From assembly GCA_018398585.1 (NCBI GenBank), contig JAGTTD010000008.1:27085208-27149207 (forward strand): a DNA stretch of 64,000 bases, read 5' to 3'. How positions within the stretch are numbered: the first letter of the stretch is position 1; the number at the start of each line of letters is the position of its first letter. Below are positions 44,247-54,503 of the stretch, piece by piece. The notes beneath the pieces were generated by a model. The model saw only the letters and a list, made by a program, of their open reading frames with translations. It ran no database searches and was not told the DNA's origin. The stretch comes from Simmondsia chinensis (taxonomy: Eukaryota > Streptophyta > Magnoliopsida > Caryophyllales > Simmondsiaceae). The position numbers and the translations under genes were made by a program.

Positions 44247-47200
44247 TCCTTAACATCTTGCTTGAACCTTGACTAGAAAGAGGGGTTTCATTGATACTAA
44301 GTATAAAATTATTTTCGGATCTTGACCTAACAACTGAACATTGTATCAAAGTCTATTTGTCCAAGAAGTCAAGAGTTCAAATTCCAATAACACTCATACT
44401 TAATATGAGTATATGTCAAGCGCAATTTTATGCAGTGAGTATGCCTATTATCCAAGTTTAAGTCCAATGAACATTTATAAGAATGTTGTATTTCTTACTT
44501 TTAGCACGAGTTTTTTTAGTTTAAATTTTTTGATGGACCCAAAATAAAAACGATAGAAAACAGGAAAAAAAAAATTTGAAAAAAGGGAGAAACAAAAGAA
44601 AAAAAAGGAAGAAAAATGAGATTTCTTACCTTACAGAGTTTTAATTTTAAAAGCGTAAATGGCTGGATTGTTCAATTATTAAAACTATTAGGTTTCCGTG
44701 CGATGCACAGGCGGTGTTTACATTTTAAAAATTTTGAATTTTTGTGTTAATTATTTACTTAGAAAAATAAACTAAATTCATATACCAAAATATAATATAT
44801 GTTATTTTGTTTGAAAAGTCTTTTATATCATAAAGTTTTTCTATGAAAATAATATTATTTCCTTTTTCGAATTATTTTTTCTTGTTATAAATTTTCTTCA
44901 ATTTTTCACATCTTTAAGAATATTTTTTCTTCTTGTAAATTTTCTTCATTTTTTCACATCTCAGTTTATCTCTTCTTGTCATTAATTTGCTCATCAATGC
45001 TATTTTACTTTACTCATCTTTTTTATTATACAAAATGAAGAGCATATAGCCTAAAAATGCTTGGTTGGGAGAGGAAAGGCTTTTAGGGAGGAGACAATTT
45101 AGCAATAATATATAGAACTAGGATTTTCCCGTGCAATGCACGTGTTGCATTTGTTTTTGACATTAGTAGTTGTTGATCTCTTTGTAATTTTTCTAATTGT
45201 ATTCGTTTTATTCTGCTGTAAATAATATTTATCGTACATATTACCTTTTTATCAGATTTTGTAATTTTTGTCATTTATTAATTTTTTTTTCCCTATATTT
45301 TGGCAAATATATAGAACATAGAAGATGGTGAGACAAGCATAGTTTTTTTTGGAGCATGACAAAGCGAAGAAAAACATGGTTAAGGCGTAGAGAAAACAGA
45401 GAATTTGCGAGAGACGTGGCAGTTGGTTTGGGTCAGGTTAATATCAAGTCGAGTCTATCTAGGATTGGGTTAGGCTTGGCGGGGTCATCCTCCGGTTTTG
45501 GTTGATATCGGGTTGGATCATTAGTGGTCGGGTCAGATTTCAGGTTGACCCATTCGGTTAATTTGATAATATATTCATTCAATATTGAAAATTATAACTA
45601 AAACTATAAAATGAAATGACTATAGTTAACATATTATTTAGATTCTACGATAAATTCAATTTCTATTTTGGTCATTTCCTGTTGCAAGACTAGTCTGGTT
45701 TGGCTCTCGCATCATCACCGATTGGGTCAAACTTGGGTCAGGTCTAATTCGAGTCAAGTCATTTCGGGTTTCGGGTTAGGTCAGGTCAGGTCAAGTTTGG
45801 GTTGGGTCAAATTTGGGTTGATTCATTTTCGGGTTTGGGTTCCTATAAATTTTAAAATTTTCAGGTTAGGGTCAAGTCCTTTTATGCTAGCTAAGTGTGG
45901 TAACTTTAACTTGTATTGTTAATAAAGATTTCTGGCATATTGGATTTTGGATATAGTTAGAGATTATAAATTTGGAATTTATAGTCAGAGTTTGATATCT
46001 AATTGGGTCCGTGATTTTTATTTTATTTTTTTTCTTTCTAGATGGGAGAGTTTTCATATAAATTTCTTTTGCTACTACTGCGTTTGCCTAATTTTTGTTT
46101 CGTAGAGTAGAAAATTATTGTTGTAAATTCATATAAGGCTAAGCTTTTGAGTTATTCAACTGGGCCCATTCGAAGCCCAGTCCTTGAATGGGGCTAATGG
46201 TGTAATGGGCCTAAAGATGCTAATATTTATTTAAAATGTTTTATTTTTCAGAAATTAAAATTAGAATTTGAAAAGGAGTTTTTTTTTTTTTTTTTTTTCT
46301 ATGCTATTTTTCACTTAAAACTAGAAAAAAAAAAAAAAAACTATAAACAAAAAACTAATAACAAAAAAGATTCATTTTCGTGAATTTAGTTCTCAACGAT
46401 CAAAAATTGTAAACAAAAAATAATACCAATGAAGTCCTTATTTAACCAGGCATATAGTATCTCATTTGCCTCTATTTTTGCCAAGCGAACTCAACCAAAG
46501 GAAAATGCTTGTTTTCAGCAATACTCAATCATTGAGTTAGATTTTTCAATCCAGAGTTATCTCATGGATTCTTAAACCCATATCGTTCCCAGAAAATAGA
46601 ATTTTTTAATCAATAAAAATTAGCCACTAGTATTAAAATTAACCATGCCGGTTTCATTCTCTCATAAAGAGAATTAAGTTTTATGACAAATCATTTTGTA
46701 AAGTAAAGAGTTTCGAGGGTTAAGCACTCATTTCCTGTTATGAGGTGTGTTCCTTTCTCTCATGTGCCCCCATTCCTTCATTTTTTAAATTTATGCATTG
46801 ACCAATCTTGGAGTTAAGTCCCACTTTGATCACCTAAGTGGCCAAAAATTGAACAAATTAGTCATTTAAGTTAAATTTAGAAGATTTAGTTACTCAAATT
46901 CTAATAAAAATCACGTTGATCCCACAAGTATTTTAAAATAGATGAGCTAGTCATCCAAATAGTTTAAAATGGACAGGTTGCTCACCCAAGTGAAAATAGT
47001 TTTTAAATAATAAAATTCATTACGCAAGTTAAAAATAACAAATTTAATTATAGTTTTTGACTTATTTATTTCTCTGGTCCTCGTCCTTTTTTTCAAAGTA
47101 GTACAAAGGAAGGTTGGCACGGAGGGGGCAGTGCTATGGAGGCTGCTAAGCTTATTGGTGCAAGGAGCACACAGAGTATGAGATAATACTTGGTTTTGCT

Positions 47201-47584
47201 TATGACGGTGATATTGGATATGGTTGAATTATTTGCAAGGTCGGAAGATGGTTTTAGGTGTTGCAACCCCCTTGTCAATCTCATCACTAATTTTGGTGTA
47301 GTTCATTGTTCCCTCTATCTATGGCCCATCTCAGCTTGTGGTGTAGTGTACATATAGTGCTGGTTAGATGTTTTTTTTTTTTTTGTCTTGTTTTCCTATT
47401 ATTTTGGCTACTTTTATATTTGCTCCATGTTCCTCGCTTTTATGCAGGTTGATTGTGGCCTCGTTTATACAAGTTGCCAGTTATGTACTGCGAACGTGTC
47501 GCTAATTATCAAAAAAAATGTAACTATTCTTTTGCCAGCATTTAATAAAAAGTAAGGCATGAGAAACAAACTTTGACGAATAAC
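44247..47584. other. Gene-poor AT-rich stretch with several repeats
   Basis: No gene supported. Seen: a GTGCGATGCACAGG motif at 44699-44712 and a CCCGTGCAATGCACGTG motif near 45130, which look like copies of a common short repeat; degenerate GGGTCAGGTTTGGGTC repeats at 45420-45870; a T-run and an A-run facing each other at 46279-46339; and a degenerate repeat of TCACCTAAGT/CATTTAAGT type phrases at 46800-47000. A 64-codon minus frame at 47287-47093 is not recognisable. Confidence 0.4.
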
Positions 47585-48345
47585 ACAACCACAATAACAA
47601 CCTAATGTCTCAAAGAAGCTCCTACAAAGGCTAAGGTATAGGGAGGATAAGATGTATGTAGCTTTACCCTTATAGGGTGTTACCTTGTAGAAAGGCTATT
47701 TTAGAGGAACGCGCAACCCAAAAAGGAACAATATTTAAGAAAATCATGTCAAATAAAGTAATAATAGACATACAAAAAAAAAAAAAAAAAAAAAAAAATC
47801 GAAGGCAACAATAATATACATGCAATCCTAGGAACATTTTGAACTAGCACAAGTGTGCTCTCTTCTAACAGCCGTGTCAACCACACATATTCTAAGGTGC
47901 CACTGAGCTCTATCTAAGACCATCTTTTCAGTAAGGCTAGGTGAATGAAGCCATGTCTAATCGTCTCCATCCGGTTTTTCTTTGTCCTTCTTCTACATCG
48001 CTTTTCAGTGTGTATTATGTAATTTTTCATATTTTTTAACAGGGGTGATGGTCGGTCTCCTCCTAACATGCCCAAAAAATATTACAGGTGTCGCTCCCTC
48101 AACTTATCTTCGAAGGGAGCTATGCCTAATTTGTTTTCTATAACGTCATTTCCGACCATATCCTTTCTTCCACAAATCTACCGCAATATTCTCGTCTTCA
48201 CCACCTTCAACTTTTGGGCGTGGTATCATTTAATTGGTCAACATTCAGCCCCTTATGACATAGCCAATCTCACTATCATTTTATAATATTTTTCCTTTAA
48301 CTTTAGAATAATTTTATCACATAGTATTGCTGAAGTCATCTTTAC
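47585..48345 (-). mobile_element. RTE-LINE 3' fragment (part 1)
   Basis: Minus-strand LINE remnant. A reversed tail AACACAACCACAATAACAAC at 47580 is followed by worn RTE 3' sequence and the region matching the end of the RT-containing protein near 57.1-57.4 kb. A run of about 29 A occurs at 47776-47799. It is interrupted at 48346 by a Tourist-like MITE and continues at 49356. Confidence 0.8.
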
Positions 48346-48348
48346 TAA

Positions 48349-49352
48349 GGCTTTGTTTAGCGCATGGAATTGGAATTAGACTGCGAAATTGCAATTTCAA
48401 TTCCAATTCTAGTGGAATTGGAAAGGTATTGAAATTTCATTTATTTGGTTCATTAGAAAAATTAGAGGTCGGTATTATAATTCCATAATGATTCGAGTCA
48501 TCATGGGTTTTTGGTCAATCGAGTTGGAGTATTTCAAGTTTTAAATCAACTACGATCATATTTTGGTTAAAGCGTTGCGTTGGAGTTCTCATGGCAGGAG
48601 CTGTTCCTTTTGAGTTCAAGTTATTTGTGTTTCAAATCATTTCGGGTCGAGTATCGCGTTGGATCATTTAGAGTTCAAGTTATCTTGATTTTTCAGCCAA
48701 TTGGGTTAGGTCTTTTTAGAATTTAGGCTAGAATCAATCGGTTTTGAGTTGATTTAGGTCATTTCGATCTCAAATCGTCTTAATTTTTGAATAAACAAAT
48801 TGTATCATTTTAAATTTTAAGTCATCTTAGGCTGAATTTGAGATGGGTCGAATCATTATGTATCCGAATCATATTAAGTTTTGGAACAAATTGGTTGGGT
48901 CAATTCCACTTCGGCTCGCTTGTCACCGTATTCAAGTCGAATAGTTTCATTTTTTATAGTTGAGTTATCTCGAGTTTTATGTCAATTAGGTTGGGTCACT
49001 TCGGACTTTGAGTTAATTTGATTTCAGTCATTTCAAGTTCATTTGAGTTGGGTCATTTAAGGTTTGAAATGTCTTACTCTTTTAATTTTGAGTCATATTG
49101 GATTTGGATTAATCAAGTGGGGTCATTTTGGATTTCAGGTCAATGAAGTTAATATGGAATTATAATTCCTTAAACCCACCCCAAGGAATAGGAAAATATG
49201 ATTTTCAGTTAAAATCCAATTCCATAGAATTGGACAGTGGAATTATAATTCCAATTCCAACAGGTAAACTAAACAACAGAATTGGAATTTTAGGCCCCAA
49301 TTCTAGTCTCAACCCCAATTTTAGACTCCAATTTCATGCTCCAAACATGACC
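48349..49352. mobile_element. Tourist/PIF-Harbinger-like MITE, 1.0 kb
   Basis: Ends are GGCTTTGTTTAGCGCATGGA and, read inward, GGTCATGTTTGGAGCATGAA, with the 3-bp target duplication TAA (48346-48348 and 49353-49355), typical of PIF/Harbinger elements. Subterminal AATTGGAATT-rich DNA occurs on both sides. The interior (48480-49140) consists of degenerate GGTCATTTCGGGTTT-like phrases. The host LINE sequence continues cleanly on either side, which proves the insertion. Confidence 0.8.
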
Positions 49353-49355
49353 TAA

Positions 49356-49445
49356 TGTCAGTTCACTTTAATCTGTTTATAAACATCCTCATCAACTACG
49401 TCATCTTGTTGCATCATTGAACCCAAATAACTGAGAAAATATTTA
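49356..49445 (-). mobile_element. RTE-LINE 3' fragment (part 2)
   Basis: GTTTATAAACATCCTCATCA and CATCTTGTTGCATCATT match 24404-24480 of the other LINE fragment and directly continue the sequence left at 48345. Confidence 0.75.
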
Positions 49446-50235
49446 AAAATATATAATGAAAGAATAACATTTGTTTTAAATATGAGAAAATATTTTCAAA
49501 ATGAACGAATGAAATATTTAAGAAAAGTTTATGTAACAACTAAATTGGTTATCATAATTTTTTTTTTCATTTTTAATGCACCTATAATTCCTTGATTCTT
49601 ATTTTTTCCCGATATTTTCTTATTTTTTTAATGTCAAAATTAGTTTTTATCTTTAAAATTCTTTTTCTAGTGCCAATAACTAGATAATGACTAATTTGGG
49701 TATAAAATAAAATATGTAGAACCATCTTTAAAAAAATAGGTGAGGACTAATAAAATAAATAAGGTTAAAATGCATAATTAAATTTGTTATTTTTTAGTCG
49801 AACAAAGAATTAATCATTTTAAATTACTTTAGGAACCAATCGTTATTAATATTATTAATATTACTTAACAAAATTTGTAGATTAAAAAATTAATACACCA
49901 AATACTAGGCTACTAATATATAACGTACACTTAACTTTGTAGCATAGTGAGGCCGTATGAAATTAGATAGGGCGAAGTCTAACATATGACATAAGCACGA
50001 CACAAAGATAGCAGATTTGAGTCAGATTTTTTGAAGCCAATTTTGATTTGGGTTGACCCGTTTAACTCGTTTAGACAATTGAGTTGAATTTGGCTTTGAC
50101 CCATTTGATTCATTGCCGACACGTTTGACCCGTTGATATAGTATTATTATGTATTTGAGTGGTATACTTCTAATATTATTTGCAGATTTTTGTTAATCTA
50201 TCTCACATAAGATAATTTAAAAGATTATTTACACC
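49446..50235. other. AT-rich spacer, no gene
   Basis: No coding frame. GTTTGACCCGTTTAACTCG-like phrases near 50055-50130 are another degenerate repeat. Confidence 0.4.
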
Positions 50236-50239
50236 AAAG

Positions 50240-50575
50240 GTCCCTATACATTTCTTATATAGTCAATTTAGTTCCTTAGTTTTAATTGTGTCAATTTAGT
50301 CCTTTATTAAATCTAAGTTAAATTGTTAATATAATTTTTAACAAAACAATCATACTAAATGCATGAAACCAACTAAAAATTTACTCCTTGATTCAATTTA
50401 ACTTAATCTATGGCTGAACTTACAAAAAGCTTAGCACAAATTTTACTCTAAGGAGCAAATTAACACAATATAAATTATAAAAGGACTAAATTAATATAAT
50501 TAAAAGTATAAAGACTAAATTAACACAATTAGTAAAGTACATAAACTTTTTGGTGTTAATAGACTTAATTTGAGT
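50240..50575. mobile_element. Worn relative of the ELF4-adjacent MITE
   Basis: TTATTTACACCAAAGGTCC at the left and, read inward from the right, TCTATTAACACCAAAAAG resemble each other and the MITE at 22172-22704. The inside has the same TTTAGTCC / GTGTCAATTTAGTC phrases. A target duplication could not be fixed. Confidence 0.5.
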
Positions 50576-50579
50576 TAAA

Positions 50580-51343
50580 TTTTTTTTTTTTTTTGAACTG
50601 ATGGAATGTTAATTTCATAATTTATTTTAACAATTATAATTATATCTTGTATTTATTGCTAGTATCAACTATAAAATATAATATTGACATATTTATAATT
50701 TGACAAACTTTCATTTAATGATAAAAATTAACAATATAATTAAATAGGTAACCTATCGGTTACCCATTTAATAGTTGAATTAAATGAATATTAAAAATTT
50801 CTAACCCATTTAATAAACAAGTTAAATTTAAATTAACTCTATTTTTAAAAATTCACGCATAATATGAACAAGAATACCAACATAAACAACGGTAGCGTAG
50901 TGGAAACAAAGTGAGGGTACTATGATACTTCTTTTGAATTAAATTTTAGGTCATAAAAAAGGCAAAAAAAAAAAAAATAAAAGAAAAAAAAAAAGAGAAG
51001 TCAAATTATAAAATTAGGAAGAACCAGGTTCCCCAACCACACCACAAAAAGTTACTATTTAAGGCAATTTCACCAAAAAATAAAAAAAAAAGAATTTATT
51101 AAAAAATAAAAATCTCAATTAGTCATCATAAAAAACCCCACTCATGATCCGCCAAACCAATCAGAAATTACTTTTTTTTTTTTTGTCTTTTTTTGAAAAT
51201 GTATCTTTCTTTGTGTTCATAATTGCAACTTTACGTGGAAAAGAAAAACTTTTTCCACAGTTCATGGATGGCCAAGTCCTTCCCTTTTACATGCTGACAC
51301 GTTTCTTTGCCTCGACCACGATGTATCGTTGGTTCTTTTTTAG
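50580..51343. other. AT-rich spacer with A- and T-tracts, no gene
   Basis: Poly-T at 50580-50594, poly-A tracts at 50963-50995 and 51085, and T-run at 51172-51185. No credible coding frame. Confidence 0.4.
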
Positions 51344-51768
51344 TGCTATATAGACTTTTTTTTGCTAACTAGTCTATTTTAAAAAAAATTTAAAAATTTT
51401 AGTTTAAAAATATTTAGCAAATTGGCCCATTTCAGTGTAGTCAAGTAGGTGCACGACGTATGGAACGTCGTGCAGCAATGTTGCATGACATTCCGTACGT
51501 CGTGCAACGGAGCCGAACTGTTGCACGCCGTTCCGTACGGCGTGCATCAGTACCAATTTATTTTTTACTTTTACCTCTTTAAAATTAAAAAAATTAAAAT
51601 TTTTTTTAATTTGAATTATTTTAATTTTTAAAATAAAAATATCCGAGGGGGCGCACTTATCGGCTGGTTTATTTGCTTATGTTCAATCACATACTATTGA
51701 CCTTGTATTATTTGATATGCCCGTACTTATGCTTTTAGGATGCCTGCTCCTATGACGACACGATATTC

Positions 51769-51891
51769 AGGTTGGAGGTCTTAGGAAACAGCTTCTCTTC
51801 CACCCGGAAGGCGGAAGGCTGCGTACATCCACCCTCCCCAGACCCTGCTTTGGTGGGAGCCTTTGGCACTGGGACTGCTGTTGTTGTTGTT
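51769..51891 (+). mobile_element. RTE-LINE tail inside the left foldback arm
   Basis: GGAAGGCTGCGTACATCCAC, CCCAGACCCTGCTTTGGTGG and a TTGTTGTTGTT end, the same tail as at 57.65-57.79 kb. No RT portion is attached. Confidence 0.85.
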
Positions 51892-52589
51892 AAATTATTT
51901 TAATTCTTAATTTTATAATTTGAATTACTAAATACGTATACATTTTAAATTAAAAGATATATGTATGTTATTATTTGAACTATTAATAAAGAAGATATAA
52001 ATGAGGGACACATTTAGATAAGGAGATTGTGATATGTATATTATTATTTAATATGTATATTATTATTTAAACTATCTCATACATAAACTATGGTATTATA
52101 ATACTATTAATAAGGAGGATATAAATGAGGGACACATTTAAATGAAGAGATGTTGACGTTTTCAATAAAAAATCACGACTTTACACATTTGTACATTATT
52201 CTATAAACTATTTTATTAGATACATGAAACTTCAAAGCTAATGTATATAAATTATGAAAATATATTTTATAAACATGTATCTAATAAAATAGTTCAAATA
52301 ATAATGTACAAATACGTAAACTCGTGATTTTTGTTGGAAACATCAACATCTCTTCATTTAAATGTGTCCCTCATTTATATCCTCCTTATTAATAGTATTA
52401 CAATATCATAGTTTATGTATGAGAAAGTTTAAATAATCATATACATATCACCATCTCCTCATTTAAATGTGTCCCTCATTTATATCTTCCTTATTAATAG
52501 TTCAAATAATAATATACATATATCTTTTAATTTAAAATGTGTACGTATTTAGTGATTCAAATTATAAAGTTAAGAATTAAAATAATTTA

Positions 52590-52713
52590 ACAATAACAAC
52601 AACAGTCCTAGTGCCAAAGGCTCCCGCTAAAGCGGGGTCTGAGGAGGGTGGATGTACGGAGCCTTTCCCATTCCGGGTAGAAGAGAGGCTGTTTCTGAGG
52701 ACCCCCAACCCGA
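52590..52713 (-). mobile_element. RTE-LINE tail inside the right foldback arm
   Basis: Mirror image of 51769-51891, beginning with AACAATAACAACAACAG. Having the same LINE tail at the same place in both arms means the palindrome formed after the LINE insertion. Confidence 0.85.
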
Positions 52714-53423
52714 ATATCGTGTCGTCATGGGAGCATACATCCTGAAAGCATAAGCACGGGCACATCAAATAGTACAAGGCACATAATAGGCAAATAGTAC
52801 AAGGACAATAGTATGTGATTGAACCTAAGCAAATAAACCAGCCGATAAGTGCGCCCCTTGGGATATTTTTATTTTAAAAATTAAAATGAAATATTTTTAA
52901 TTTTAAAGAGGTAAAAGTTTAAAAAAAAAAATTGGTATTGTTGCACGCCGTGTAGCATTGCTGCACGACGTTCCGTACGTTGTGCACCCACTTGGCTACA
53001 GTGAAATGGGCCAATTTGCTAAATATTTTTGAAATAGGGCCAAATTTCTATTCTTTTGAAAGTAGGCTAGTTAGCAAAAAAAGTCTGCTATATACGGGTT
53101 TGTTTTATTAAGGTTATTTATATTTTAGTACTTAATATTTTTTAAAAATTATATAAAGGATTATGATTTTTTTGAATTATTTAAAAGACCCATAAATCTA
53201 GTGAACATTATTTTTTTTTTTTTTACGGAAACACGACTAATTTGTATTCTAAAAATTATTGCATTAAAACTATTTTACATAAATAATTTAAAATTTTAAT
53301 AATTTTTTATTCTTAAAAAAAGTATACTAACTTCATCATGACATCGTATGTGTCATCTTTTTTATTATCATGTCATCTACCACATATTCTTTTTAGTTGT
53401 CATATTATTTTTTTGACTAATTG

Positions 53424-54503
53424 AGGAGAATAGTATTGAAGTAGGAGGTAAAAAACCCTCTGACAACTTCACCTCTCTGACAACTTGCTACTGCTACTGC
53501 TACTGTGCGTCTACTGTTGTGTAACGTCTCCCCTCCCCCAAGCCGGCACCCTCGCCAACGCCGCCAAGGAACCACCGATGGCAATGCGAAAACGACGGCG
53601 ACATCCAATTGCCGGCAACAGCGCTGCCCAAACGCGAACAGACCCCACCCTCACCATAACCCAAACCCTAACTAGACCGACTTCGAACACGCCTTCCTTT
53701 TCGAAAACCCCTCCTTCCTCCTGCCTTTGACAACCACCGTCACCAACCTCCGAACCGCACCCAAGACCGACTTCGAACAGCACCTCCGACCTCCACCACC
53801 AAGAGTTGTCGAGCCACCCTTCGAACCCTCCTCCTTAAATAGACCCCACCACCACCCCGCACCACCATCACCACCACCACACCACACCCTCCCACACCCA
53901 CATCACCAAACCCACCCGGACATCGAACCCCACCACCACCCCGCTCCACCCAAACACCCACCACCACGGCCCACTGACCTCGTACCCCGCCAACACCTCG
54001 CCTCACCCACCCCAATCTAGACCTTGCCTCTCCCAAAACCACCCCAACCTAGACCTCGCCTGACCCAATCACCCACCACTTCGCCTCACTGACCTTGCAC
54101 CTCACCACCACCTCGCCTCACCTCAGCCACACCCACACATACATCACACACACCTCTCTTGCCCCACCACCACCACCAGCCCCTCATCACCACCATCACT
54201 ACCGCCAACAATCCAAAACCAGTAGCCCGCAGCTGACAAGCAAGAGCGGGCTCAGGTAAGTTTTAGCCGGGTCAGAGTACCAACAACGCACCGGCCCCAG
54301 GTTTGATCTATCCTTTATTACAGCTGGGTAGTGTTTTGATTTACCATTATTGAGTATCTTCTTTCGGTTTACTTGGCTCTGTTTCATTTCATTATTTTGA
54401 ACCGTGTGATTCATATTGACTGTGGGTGGTGCTCTCCGGTGTTTATACTATATTCAGCTTCTTGTCTTGTTGTTTACTTACCCGCGTTAGGTACAGCTAG
54501 TTT
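53424..54503 (+). other. LINE 5' leader, CCA/CCACC-rich
   Basis: The first 100 bp are CTG/TAC-rich (CTACTGCTACTGCTACTG near 53490). Then follows a long stretch dominated by CCACC and CACC triplets. Open frames on both strands give His/Pro- or Gly/Val-rich peptides, a product of composition, so I do not call a protein. It may hold the promoter of the LINE. Confidence 0.6.

Larger units (their letters stand above)
51353..53085. mobile_element. Foldback MULE-type element, near-complete palindrome of 1.73 kb
   Basis: The left half is the reverse complement of the right half from tip to centre (about 52220), with modest divergence. Tips are GACTTTTTTTGCTAACTAG. The 9-bp target duplication TGCTATATA is perfect (51344-51352 and 53086-53094), the length made by Mutator-like transposases. 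Each arm carries GCACGACGT..ACGTCGTGC palindromes (51451-51543; 52945-52990) and an RTE-LINE tail (51769-51891 plus; 52590-52713 minus). The inner arms have ATAAATGAGGGACACATTTA repeats (two per arm, about 51988, 52118, 52360, 52465). No coding capacity. Confidence 0.9.

Noticed and set aside
53511..54042. Pro/His-rich or Gly/Val-rich proteins in the LINE leader
   Set aside because: Open frames on both strands follow from the CCACC composition; no start context or similarity supports either.
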